Source: Pedobacter sp. MC2016-24 (GTDB lineage: Bacteria; Bacteroidota; Bacteroidia; Sphingobacteriales; Sphingobacteriaceae). From it: a stretch of DNA of 64,000 nucleotides. Numbering within the stretch: the stretch's first letter is position 1; every line of letters starts with the position of its first letter. Both the position numbers and the translations under genes were made by a program. This document shows, piece after piece, positions 36,276 to 44,672 of the stretch. The notes below the pieces were generated by a model, which searched no databases, was not told the DNA's origin, and was given only the letters and a program-made list of their open reading frames with translations. The stretch spans positions 62,001 to 126,000 of the forward strand of contig NZ_JADFBX010000001.1 of the NCBI RefSeq assembly GCF_015223055.1, written 5' to 3'.

Positions 36276-38031
36276 CTAGGGTGTTTTTTGAAGTTCGTTA
36301 AACTTATCTGCAATATCCTGCGGCATAAATGCCAACCTTTTGAAAGCCTTAAACAGAGTTCCTTGATTGATTTTGCTCCCAAATATCTTATTGCAGATAT
36401 TATTTAAAATAGTTTTTCCACGGCACTCCAATAGCCATTTTGGATAACAAAGAGTGATACCGTTAGCAAATGCAACAAGGATTTTATCTTCGCTATAATC
36501 ATTAAAATGGTTATCTAGTTCCGACGCTATCTGCGCAGAAATATTGTCAACAATAATCTGCAACAAATCACTTGGCAAAGATTTTAATTTATATTCTTCA
36601 CCTATTGTTAACCTAATGCCTTCAACTGGAAAAGCATTATCATTTTCCATCATAGCAGCATAGATTACTATAGGGTCAATAAGGTAATTTTCAATACTAT
36701 AGCGTTCAATACTAAAAATCCCATTACCGGTAGGATTCCCTGCATCCTTATCAATAAGTCCATGAATTATTCCGGTTAGCCCGGAAGAGCACAACTTATC
36801 TACCCAGCTTGATACCACACTCTTACCTCCAGAATTGTCGTTCGTGGATGCGGGAATAAAAACTAGGGGAATATTGGTATTGATCTTGCCTTCAACAATC
36901 AACTGATTGTTGACATAGCTGTAGAAATCCACATCAGCGCGGTCTTCAACCAAAAAATATCTCGTACCATTCCCTACGAATATCAGTCCAGAAGTCAATA
37001 ATGACACCGAATGATTTTTAGAAAGAGAAGATTTTATTCGAGGTTCATGGATAGACATTTCAAACAACGATTCCTCTGGAGCCAATACGACGGTGGACGG
37101 TGAATGTGTTGTGATTATTACTCTTATATTAAATTTTGCCACTAAAACATCCTTCACCACATTCAAAAACTGCTGAGCCATCGATGGATGTAAATGTGCA
37201 TCCGGCTCGTCCAATAGCAACAGCTTTGGAAATATATTCTTCTCCTGCGATTGATACAGATAAAATATAGTTGATAACAATACTTTTTCACCGGAGGAAA
37301 GGTCAGAAAATTTAATCTCTTGTTTAGTGATGGAATGTGTTAACTTTAATTCAAAATCATCCCATAAGCTGGATTCACTAGCATCATTAATTTCAAACGG
37401 CAAATTCGACACTTTTATTATTTCGCGTAAAACATCCCAAGGTGGTTGACCGATTTCTTGTCTCATATCTTCAACCGGAACACCTCTCCCAGCGGCCTCC
37501 AAATGTGCAATTCTATAATTTAAAAATACAAAGTTTATCTGGTTACAAATTGACGATTCTGACGGCAGCATGTTTTTCGGATATCTTTCACAATATTCCT
37601 CGTAGGTAACCAAATATCGTTTCGATCTACCTAGCGAACGAGCGAGCTCATCATATTCAATCTTTTGTTTTTCCGTTTCCCTATAACTACTTGCCGATTT
37701 ATTAGGTCCATCGAAATTGCTAAAGGCGATATTATATAACTGTTTATGTTTTGCCTGAACTGTTCCAATCCCTATTGGAACAAGATTAACTACCCCCCAT
37801 TCTCCCCGAAAGGTAAACGACTTCATTGAAGGCATAATTTTCTCCTGTTATTGAGAGTCGCCAGGTTGGTTCTTTATTCGTAGTTTTTTGGTAAGTTATC
37901 GATTCATAGATCAATTCAATTAACTGTGTTTTACCAGAGCCATTGGGACCGGTTATAACAACAAACTGCGGAATATTATCCCATTCAAAGCTAGTTAAAG
38001 ACTTAAATCTTCCCTGGAGGCTTATTTTCAT
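36276..38031 (-). pseudogene. PARIS-like fused ATPase-DUF4435 protein, frame broken at a G6 run
   Basis: Two ORFs, 37786-38031 (81 aa) and 36276-37835 (519 aa), read as one protein of about 584 residues after a one-base correction. Part 1 has Walker A GPNGSGKT at residues 28-35. Part 2 carries the ABC-type signature LSSGEKV, Walker B LLLLDEPDAHLHP and H-loop TTHSP. The C-terminal half then shows FLVEDRADVDFYSYV and LIDKD...ERYSIENYLID, the pattern of DUF4435 (TOPRIM-like). ATPase plus DUF4435 is the make-up of the anti-phage system PARIS (AriA, AriB), also known as single fused chains. The break lies at C6 in 37793-37798 (plus strand). It may be a mutation, phase variation or sequencing error. 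Confidence 0.7.
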
Positions 38032-38195
38032 AAATCAAATATAGCAGAACTTAACGTCGGATGTAAATTATCATTAGAGGTTTGATCTTTTATTTACCCT
38101 ATAATAAAAACCGATATTCTTAGACGAATAATAAAAGCGACATCACATCTAATTCGTAAAAAAGAAAAAATTACCTTGTATATCATTTATTAAGA

Positions 38196-38216
38196 GACAC
38201 AGTTTAAATGCGGAAT
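38196..38216 (+). repeat. 21-bp direct repeat, copy 1
   Basis: A 21-base stretch beginning GACACAGTTTAAATG is identical to 39529-39549, and similarity continues for another 30 bases (GCCATTT, TGAAATACCCAC). It looks like the end of a transposable element; I recall IS21-type termini containing similar GACACAGTTT motifs, but this is not verified. Confidence 0.6.
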
Positions 38217-38354
38217 GACCGGCCATTTCCCTTGAAATACCCACAGGTATTCTGTAATTACAAAAATCAAGATACTTACGTATATTTGGAAGTTATAGGG
38301 CATTTTACTGACCAACATCAAAAGTGAAAATTCGTCAAAATTCAGAATTTGCAT

Positions 38355-38798
38355 ATGAAGCCATTTAAAACTTCTTTCTATATATTTTTATTGTTTTTTC
38401 TTGCAATATGTAACGGCGAATGTTTCGGACAAAAGAACTGGGATGACGAAACCTTTGCATTGAACTCAAAACAAGTAAATAGACATTGGAAATACATAAG
38501 TTTAAATGGCGAAAAAATTAAATACTGCTTCTTAAATAAGCAATACATAGACACAAATGAAGACGGAACCCATAATTTTGACGGAACGGTTTTACTAAAC
38601 GTTGAAAAAAATAAGACAGACAGTTTAACCGCAAAAGAAATGTGTTCGTTAATAAGCGATAAAATTAAGCTTGAAAAATTTATGGTTTTAGGGACTTATC
38701 GAGCATATAGAATTTTTATTTCAAGCACTGGACCTAAAAATGAGGAGGAAAAAAAATACTTGGACGATAATTACTTTGGTTATTATAAAAAACCATAA
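38355..38798 (+). CDS. Small secreted protein, unknown function
   Basis: 147 residues from ATG 38355 (a TTG two codons upstream opens the frame). It starts with a signal peptide (MKPFKTSFYIFLLFFLAICNGECFGQ). The mature protein of about 120 residues is hydrophilic with no recognised motif (KNWDDETFALNSKQVNRHWKY). It sits alone with a long imperfect hairpin right behind its stop (38811-38932), as in a gene cassette. Confidence 0.5.
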   Translation: MKPFKTSFYIFLLFFLAICNGECFGQKNWDDETFALNSKQVNRHWKYISLNGEKIKYCFLNKQYIDTNEDGTHNFDGTVLLNVEKNKTDSLTAKEMCSLISDKIKLEKFMVLGTYRAYRIFISSTGPKNEEEKKYLDDNYFGYYKKP

Positions 38799-38810
38799 AA
38801 AAACGACCTA

Positions 38811-38932
38811 TAACAGTCGTTTCGCAAATTTTTGGGCGACAGGCAATATGTGAGTTCAGTAATTATTTATTAGGTTAGTGCTGGAATAATTGCTGAAAGT
38901 AAAAACAAAAATTCGCAAAGCCCAAAACGTTA
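38811..38932 (+). repeat. attC-like imperfect stem-loop between two small genes
   Basis: Four pairs of segments match around one centre: TAAC (38811-38814) with GTTA (38929-38932); TTTTTGGGC (38829-38837) with GCCCAAAA (38920-38927); CGCAAATTTTTG with CAAAAATTCGC (38906-38916); GTTCAGTAATTATT (38854-38867) with AATAATTGCTGAAA (38885-38898). Such a long folded site, beginning in TAAC and ending in GTTA directly after one ORF and before the next, resembles an integron attC site. No integron integrase is present in the window. Confidence 0.45.
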
Positions 38933-38990
38933 TTTGTCAGCATAAAAAACCGACACTACTCCTAAAACGAACACTAATAACAATGATTGT

Positions 38991-39395
38991 ATGAGAACAT
39001 TTTTTTTGACATCGATTTTTGCATTAACGACAATGTTAACTTTTGCTCAAAGCACATCCCAACCCCCTATTCAAAATATTTCTACGGATAGCACTGTTGT
39101 CTATCGGCTCTTTGCTACAAATAATACGTATAACTTTATCAAATTAAATACGAGAAATGGACAAATGTGGCAAGTCCAATGGAGCCTAAAAGACAATCAA
39201 TTTGAGACTACACTATCTGACATTTCACGGGTAATTAAAAATGAAGAGAAGAATGGTAGGTTTTTTCTTTATCCAACAACAAACACATATAACTTCATTT
39301 TGCTTGACCAAATAGACGGTAGAGCGTGGCAGGTACAATGGAACTTTGACGCAGAAAAAAGAATGGTAGCTCGAATATTAAATGTAAATAATTAA
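38991..39395 (+). CDS. Small secreted protein with two repeats
   Basis: A 134-residue protein with signal peptide MRTFFLTSIFALTTMLTFAQ. The mature part holds two copies of one motif: RLFATNNTYNFIKLNTRNG followed by MWQVQWSL, and FLYPTTNTYNFILLDQIDG followed by AWQVQWNF. Such proteins, with F.LY.T.NTYNF..LD...G..WQVQW repeats, are common in Bacteroidota and have no known function. It follows the attC-like structure and may be a second cassette. Confidence 0.6.
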   Translation: MRTFFLTSIFALTTMLTFAQSTSQPPIQNISTDSTVVYRLFATNNTYNFIKLNTRNGQMWQVQWSLKDNQFETTLSDISRVIKNEEKNGRFFLYPTTNTYNFILLDQIDGRAWQVQWNFDAEKRMVARILNVNN

Positions 39396-39528
39396 ATCAA
39401 TATGATTGAAGTATGTTAAACATATAACGAACGTATCGAATTAAGGGAAAAATTGACTAATGGAGAAATTTAATTAGAACTTGCCAAGGAACTATATTGG
39501 AAGGATTACAGAGAACGACAACCGTCGT

Positions 39529-39549
39529 GACACAGTTTAAATGCGGAAT
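39529..39549 (+). repeat. 21-bp direct repeat, copy 2
   Basis: Identical over 21 bases to 38196-38216, same orientation, with further imperfect similarity to about 39577. The two copies enclose both small secreted proteins. Confidence 0.6.
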
Positions 39550-39584
39550 CAGCGACCATTTTGCTGAAATACCCACTGTGGACT

Positions 39585-39820
39585 GCATAAACTTCCGCTT
39601 TCATATTTTCCAGATAGGCATTCAAAGTTTTAACATCTTCCTTCCTACCAATGACTTTTCCAGTTTTTGCATTCCATCGCTCCGGTTCGCAATTTCTGCG
39701 TGTTGAAATTTCCGCACGAACCCCGTCCAGCGTAATTCTTAAAAAGATAAATTAAACAGCCCCTTTTGTGTAGTTTTTTGGCCTTTTCAAAAAGAAAAGC
39801 ATGCTAAAATTAGTTTTCAT
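39585..39820 (-). pseudogene. N-terminal remnant of a tyrosine integrase
   Basis: On the minus strand from ATG 39820 the sequence parallels the first 75 codons of the intact integrase at 50823-52040: both begin MKTNFS-like followed by LKRPK, then share RITL/RITV, RAE and CEPE.WN.KTG motifs and the nucleotide block CCAGATAGGCATT. Reading frame shifts interrupt it and the catalytic domain is absent. It is the expected position for the integrase of the older element, 250 bases from the att fragment at 40073. Confidence 0.7.
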
Positions 39821-40020
39821 AACGATAACATTAAGGTTAAACAAAAATAGCTTTGCAGTTCCATTCATACAAGATGTTCACATATTAAACTATTTGAATA
39901 TCAATATATTAATACAAATTATGGGAGTTTGATATTATATATCAAAGAACGACGCTCCGAATGACGCACATTTTATATGCGATTTAATGCATATTTTGGC
40001 ATATTCCGTAAAATCAAAAA

Positions 40021-40045
40021 CCTTGCAATCATTTGATTTGCAAGG
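40021..40045 (-). terminator. Relic tRNA terminator hairpin
   Basis: CCTTGCAA (40021-40028) pairs with TTGCAAGG (40038-40045) with the loop TCATTTGAT, the same loop as at the functional tRNA-Lys hairpin 52236-52260. It lies next to the tRNA fragment at 40073. Confidence 0.7.
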
Positions 40046-40072
40046 TTTTAGTTCTCTTTGATATTGTTTCTG

Positions 40073-40203
40073 GTGATCCCGCTGGGATTTGCACCTAGTG
40101 CTAAAATCAGCATTTAAATAGTATTTTATGCGGTTTTAGGTTTTTACTCACCTAATCTCTCACCATTTTTTTGATACGTTTTAGCTGCAATTGCTATACT
40201 TAA
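40073..40203. repeat. Left end (attachment site and arm) of younger island
   Basis: Bases 40073-40095 match the tRNA-Lys 3' end with two mismatches. The following 108 bases align with the left arm of the older element at 36083-36190. ACTCACCTAAT-type blocks at 40146-40169 recur near the right end at 52166-52189. Confidence 0.75.
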
Positions 40204-40415
40204 ATATAAGATAAATTTTGTTAATTCTGGCAAATTCCTATGGTAATATTTTGTAATAGAGATTATATCTTGCATAAATAGCATGATGTGAATTTGTTAG
40301 TTATTCGTTAAAACTGGCCACCTATGTCTTTAAAGATAAACTGTTGGTTATCGGCATTTTGGATAGCAATTTCAAAAAGGCAGCAATTCGGTTCATTTTG
40401 ATAATGAGTTGCCAG

Positions 40416-40680
40416 TTATACCCTATCCGTTAATTTAACGCATTGGTGCTCGGCGGGTAGTTCAATAACGGGCAGGCTGGCGTTGCGCAAGTATTCCCCT
40501 GGCCGGGGGAAAAGCTGTCGGCGAATATCGGTGTACCGGCAATTAGGCTGGCTTCGATTAGGTCGAGGAAACGCCTAGGCAGCACCAAGTTTTTAGATGG
40601 GTTAAGGATGTGCTTGAGCGAAAAATGAGGATGATGGACGTCGAGAGCACGATCGACTCGGCTTTGATGCCATAGTTCAG
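40416..40680 (-). pseudogene. Decayed C-terminal gene fragment
   Basis: This GC-richer stretch reads on the minus strand as coding-like sequence (NPSKNLVLPRRFLDLIEA, then after a one-base shift PRPGEYLRNASLPVIELPAE, stop at 40416). The shift falls at a five-base G run (40505-40509 on plus). The start is lost. I do not recognise the protein. The remaining 40204-40415 holds nothing further that I can name. Confidence 0.4.
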
Positions 40681-40746
40681 CGGGTTTACAAGCAGCGTTA
40701 AGAAAAAATTATAGAATATCTTATATTCAACAAAATTTTCTAAATC

Positions 40747-41745
40747 ATGCAATCAAACACAGCGAAACCGTACTTCGAGGGTATAGAAGAAAAAATCATG
40801 GAGGAAATAAAGGATGCGGAATCTTCGATCCTGATTGCCATGGCTTGGTTTACCAGTCACGAAATCAAAAGTGCATTGCTTGACCATAAGCTTCGCCATC
40901 CAGAGATCAATATTGAGATCATTCTCGACAGAAATGACACTAACGTACGCTATTTCTATAATACTGCTAACCGCTTCCGCTCCGCTGGAATCATCATTCA
41001 TCCAGAACCTGAGCGGATGATGCATCACAAATTTGCGGTCATAGATGGAAAGAAAACGCTTATGGGCTCGTACAACTATTCTGGCAAAGCGAAAACAAAC
41101 CTTGAAAGTATGTTTATCAATGAAGATCAACAGTTCAGCTCGATTTATACCCGCGTATTCACCTCTATTAGCAATCCCCAACATGTGGATGAAGCTATAA
41201 AACTGTTATGGAAATATCCAGTCTTTGCGAAGCAATTGATTTCCATGTATTATCCTTTCACAGCGGAGGAGTTCTTAAAGCATAAACCTTTGCTCATCAG
41301 TGGTGACTGCTACACCTACGACAATGGTTACCGTGACACACTCGCCTATGAGCCCGGATATCTATTCAATCCCGCTGTTCCACATGTAAACGATTCATAT
41401 TGTGAGTTTAAAAAACCGTACAGCAAAAACATGATCCTTAGATGGAGGCATAACGATGCTGAAATGGCCATTATCGATTCTTACAGGGAATTACCAGAAG
41501 AATGGGACAAGATATCGGATGAGCTTGAGCAGTATGATGACTGGTTTAAATCTTATTACAAAAGGCTGATCGACTCTACACATACTACAGCAGAAATTGA
41601 AAAACTGATTCAAGAAAATATCGATATTGTAGTAGAGGATCGCTTGTGGGCGGATAACTTTGGATTATTTATCAATAAAGGGCATCTGAAAGCGATTTTC
41701 GAATCGATTGCTCGCCACCAAGAGCAATCAACTACGAAGTTTTAA
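40747..41745 (+). CDS. Phospholipase D-like (HKD) nuclease protein, island cargo
   Basis: A 332-residue protein. Residues 5-130 form a PLD domain with one HxK(x)4D motif, HHKFAVIDGKKTLMGSYNYS (H near 98), preceded by SILIAMAWFTSHEI and NIEIILDRND. A single HKD motif means it must dimerise to complete the active site, as in Nuc and BfiI. The C-terminal 190 residues are unknown, aromatic-rich. The combination with a nuclease/vWA protein encoded just downstream on the other strand (converging, 27 bases apart) suggests a defence or DNA-processing role, by context only. No signal peptide. Confidence 0.8.
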   Translation: MQSNTAKPYFEGIEEKIMEEIKDAESSILIAMAWFTSHEIKSALLDHKLRHPEINIEIILDRNDTNVRYFYNTANRFRSAGIIIHPEPERMMHHKFAVIDGKKTLMGSYNYSGKAKTNLESMFINEDQQFSSIYTRVFTSISNPQHVDEAIKLLWKYPVFAKQLISMYYPFTAEEFLKHKPLLISGDCYTYDNGYRDTLAYEPGYLFNPAVPHVNDSYCEFKKPYSKNMILRWRHNDAEMAIIDSYRELPEEWDKISDELEQYDDWFKSYYKRLIDSTHTTAEIEKLIQENIDIVVEDRLWADNFGLFINKGHLKAIFESIARHQEQSTTKF

Positions 41746-41772
41746 TTCGATGTAAAGTGAACTATTTTTTAC

Positions 41773-43500
41773 CTATTTGATCCAGAAGATCATTGATGGG
41801 AGTTCCAGGGGATAACATTCTGCATATTCAAGACCTGATAAAAGTGCCTTAGGATCATCGTAGCCGCGATCGCTAACGATGAGGATTTTACCAACCTGTG
41901 AAACCGATGATAAGATGTCTGCGATTGCCATAGGTAGGTTTGTGCCTCCCGATGTTGGAAGCAAACCTCCGGTTTCTGGGATAGTCACGGGCACGAGCCC
42001 GTTGTTAAAGAAGAAGAGTTCAACCTTGCCTGCGTCCTTGGCCCAACGCAACAGTGTAAGGATGTCTACCTGGTCATAAAGGCCCTGCATACTTGAGGAA
42101 ACATCTACCAACAAAACGTTGGTGTTTTTTCGTTTTAAACCGGCGTTAGTTAATAGTTCCATCAGTTTTTCGCTGAAAGTGCTGATTTTCTCCGGATGGT
42201 CAGGCCGAAAACCTTCCATGTAGAAGGATTTTGCCGGGAGTGAAAGGCTAACACTTGGCGAATCGTAATTCAGGATGATCGTACCGCCACTTTTCGGACC
42301 TCCGAGTGTATAAGCATTTGCTACTTCCTCAATATGTGCTTTATCAATACTACCTCGCTGTTTGAATTCAATTACCGCTGCCGTATTACTTGTTCCACTC
42401 TCGTTGGACGAGAAACAAATCCTGAGATCCGGCTTCATTGCCTTTCGATTTTGATAAGCAATGGGTGTCTGCTCTTGGATAACCACACAGGCTGCTGGAT
42501 AGTCCCTGCAGTTCTCTAGATTTGCAATAACTTCTTTTGAATAGCCGTCCAAAGTGATTCTGCCATCTACTACACAGGGCAGTGGGCCAAGCTCATCCAT
42601 AGACTTTAAAGCCGTTACCGTACACCAGATCTCATAGGTATGCCAGCGGTGCTTCCAAAATGGCAGATCCAAAATCTCAAGTGCCTCATCGATGAGTTTT
42701 TCGCGTAAGGTTTCTCGGGTTTTAAGATGTGGAAGAAGATCCTTTTGATATAAAGCATAAGCTTTATCCTTGCCATCAACCGCTAGATTATCAAGATTAT
42801 AAAATATATAGGCCCATTTAGGCATCAGATCCGTTAACAAATGTGCATTAGCAGCAAGTATTAAACTCGATTGGTCAAGCCTGACCTCATCGGATAGCTG
42901 ATGATAATCATCGATAACCTGCTGAAATAGGTTGCGGACATCTCCAATAATAACATCAATAGGGTGGGAACCTATGATGATTTCCGGTAGGTATTTTGAC
43001 ATTCCACTTGAATAACGGTATTTATCATCCCATTCCCTGCTACTAGGAACCAACAAATCTGATATGGGAAAAAGTCTACCTAAGGTATAGGAATCCCATA
43101 CCTCTTTGAGCTCTAAGTACCCAAGGCGTTTGGCCTGCTGATCATATCGGCGAAACTGTTCCAGATCTATTTCCGCGATTTCTAGATCGTCGGGAAAACC
43201 GAATTTTATGGAAACAGTCTCGCTTGCTTTAGGAGCAAGATGATCTGCAAGATATTCCCAGATTTCACTGAACATAAGCGAAAAAGGCTGCGCGGCTTGA
43301 AGGAAGGCGCGTAGAAACTGTTCAGCTGAGAGATTCTTTGTCTTTAAATAGATTGCAAGCTGATCATCTGGACAACCCAACAGATCGCACATCTCCTTGA
43401 ACCAACCATTATCACGGGCATCTATCTTTCGGATTTCCAGCCCTCGTTTGTTCATTTCGGTGTAAAGCGCAGATGCACTATCCAGTATTTGTTCTTCCAT
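41773..43500 (-). CDS. PD-(D/E)XK-like region fused to vWA domain, island cargo
   Basis: A 575-residue protein without a known name. Residues 1-290 are helical and unknown. Residues 330-390 carry MKPDLRICFSS...AVIEFKQRGS, which fits the PD-(D/E)XK nuclease core (PD, then ExK). Residues 455-570 are vWA-like: NVLLVDVSSSMQ gives the MIDAS DxSxS, SGGTNLPMAI supplies the later T, and LIVSDRGYDD the D. In known systems vWA domains act as metal-dependent protein-binding modules. It follows the gene at 43597 by about 96 bases on the same strand. A nuclease whose vWA part recruits a partner is an inference. Confidence 0.65.
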   Translation of the reverse strand: MEEQILDSASALYTEMNKRGLEIRKIDARDNGWFKEMCDLLGCPDDQLAIYLKTKNLSAEQFLRAFLQAAQPFSLMFSEIWEYLADHLAPKASETVSIKFGFPDDLEIAEIDLEQFRRYDQQAKRLGYLELKEVWDSYTLGRLFPISDLLVPSSREWDDKYRYSSGMSKYLPEIIIGSHPIDVIIGDVRNLFQQVIDDYHQLSDEVRLDQSSLILAANAHLLTDLMPKWAYIFYNLDNLAVDGKDKAYALYQKDLLPHLKTRETLREKLIDEALEILDLPFWKHRWHTYEIWCTVTALKSMDELGPLPCVVDGRITLDGYSKEVIANLENCRDYPAACVVIQEQTPIAYQNRKAMKPDLRICFSSNESGTSNTAAVIEFKQRGSIDKAHIEEVANAYTLGGPKSGGTIILNYDSPSVSLSLPAKSFYMEGFRPDHPEKISTFSEKLMELLTNAGLKRKNTNVLLVDVSSSMQGLYDQVDILTLLRWAKDAGKVELFFFNNGLVPVTIPETGGLLPTSGGTNLPMAIADILSSVSQVGKILIVSDRGYDDPKALLSGLEYAECYPLELPSMIFWIK

Positions 43501-43596
43501 TGATGTGAGCGTTTAGAAAACTAAAGATAACAAAATAGTATTTTACTCGAGCATACGAGGGGATTTTATAGATCAATGATATTGTAAAGCCCCAAA

Positions 43597-44313
43597 TTAT
43601 AGTGCTAACCAATTTTTTTTTATTTCCGTGCAAGTTTCTGTCATTAAGCTTTCGATCCCAGGGTTATCCTGCGCAATAAGCACATTTCCTGAGGGAATGT
43701 CGATAAAAAGACAGTCTTTAGATTTAAACGTAAGGTCACTGGTTTCTTTTGCATAAACCTTAAGTACCTTTAGAGCAAGTTCGGCTTCTTTTACCCTAAG
43801 GCGTGCCTGCGGGAAATTAAATCTTAACAGACCGATCTGCTCTCCTGTCAGATCAAAGAGCAACATATCAGCCTTTGCACTGATCTTCACGCCACATACC
43901 ATTATGGCCGCACGTTTACGGTTGGTGTTTAGCACATATTTGCTCAGTATAGGAATCAATTTATCCGACATCCTGATCAGACCTTCAAGTGCCCCGGCCG
44001 AGTAATAACGGTTTCTGTAATTATCGGTTTTAGGTGAAAAAACAAGTGCTTCCTTTTTAAGCCTCACAGCATGCCTTCGGAATTCCTCAAAATAGAGATC
44101 ATAATCATCAAAGTTAGCTGAAAAGGTGGCAGTAATAATATCCCTTGCGATATTGTAATACTTTGGAATATAGTCCCCCGGATATTTTCCGCCAATTAAA
44201 ATCCGTTTGCGGCCGTTTAAAGTTGAACCATAATACCTGGAAAATTGCGTGAGTGATAGTCTCGGATCTTCGACAATTGTTATCTGCTTTACTTCAATCT
44301 GATTGTTTTCCAT
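43597..44313 (-). CDS. Unknown protein, 238 aa, island cargo
   Basis: I recall similar hypothetical proteins with an N-terminal DPRxSxxxxxxYxxxTxxxRxRIxxxxxxP pattern (here DPRLSLTQFSRYYGSTLNGR followed by KRILIGGKYP) but no function. The centre GVKISAKADMLLFDLTGEQIGLLRF could be a degenerate nuclease-like core: a conserved D in ADMLLFD, no clear ExK. No signal peptide, no membrane segment. It is encoded upstream of the nuclease-vWA gene on the same strand with a 96-base gap, so the two are likely co-transcribed. Confidence 0.6.
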   Translation of the reverse strand: MENNQIEVKQITIVEDPRLSLTQFSRYYGSTLNGRKRILIGGKYPGDYIPKYYNIARDIITATFSANFDDYDLYFEEFRRHAVRLKKEALVFSPKTDNYRNRYYSAGALEGLIRMSDKLIPILSKYVLNTNRKRAAIMVCGVKISAKADMLLFDLTGEQIGLLRFNFPQARLRVKEAELALKVLKVYAKETSDLTFKSKDCLFIDIPSGNVLIAQDNPGIESLMTETCTEIKKNWLAL

Positions 44314-44672
44314 GTTCCCTTAATTAATAAATCATTATCCATCAGTCAATTAAAATGACCTAATTGATTAATATCAAATTTAAACAAAGCTAAATATATC
44401 AGTATATGTGACTTATCAACAATTAATCGGGTGTTTGATATACTAATAATAAGAGTATTGTCATTTTCCCGCTTTGTTATTGGTTCGATACGCGTTAACC
44501 AACTGAGATACAATTGTGTGCATGTGGATAATTACCTGATTTGTACGCCCGATCAGCCTCGTCCATTACTTATTATAGTATGATCACGGTTAAGGTTAAA
44601 ACACCCTTACCAATTACCATATAATTCAATCATTCACATTTTTTATTGTAAAGTCAAGAACTTTCCGTCATC
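44314..44672. other. Divergent intergenic region with a tRNA-like fragment
   Basis: About 360 AT-rich bases between the cargo operon start and the HTH gene. At 44480-44512 the minus strand reads GTATCTCAGTTGGTTAACGC, which resembles a tRNA D-arm region, followed by GTATCGAACC. It does not fold into a whole tRNA. Promoters for both sides must lie here; none is clear. Confidence 0.35.

Larger units (their letters stand above)
36060..40072. mobile_element. Older integrated element (relic) at tRNA-Lys, about 4 kb
   Basis: It is bounded by tRNA-Lys 3'-end copies at 36060 and 40073. Its left end (36060-36190) and that of the younger element (40073-40203) share a long imperfect repeat. Its right end (39960-40072) matches the right end of the younger element (52150-52289), including the hairpin next to the tRNA fragment. 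It contains an ATPase-DUF4435 gene with a frame break, two small secreted proteins and a remnant of an integrase N-terminus. No intact integrase or mobilisation gene remains, so it can no longer move by itself. Confidence 0.7.
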
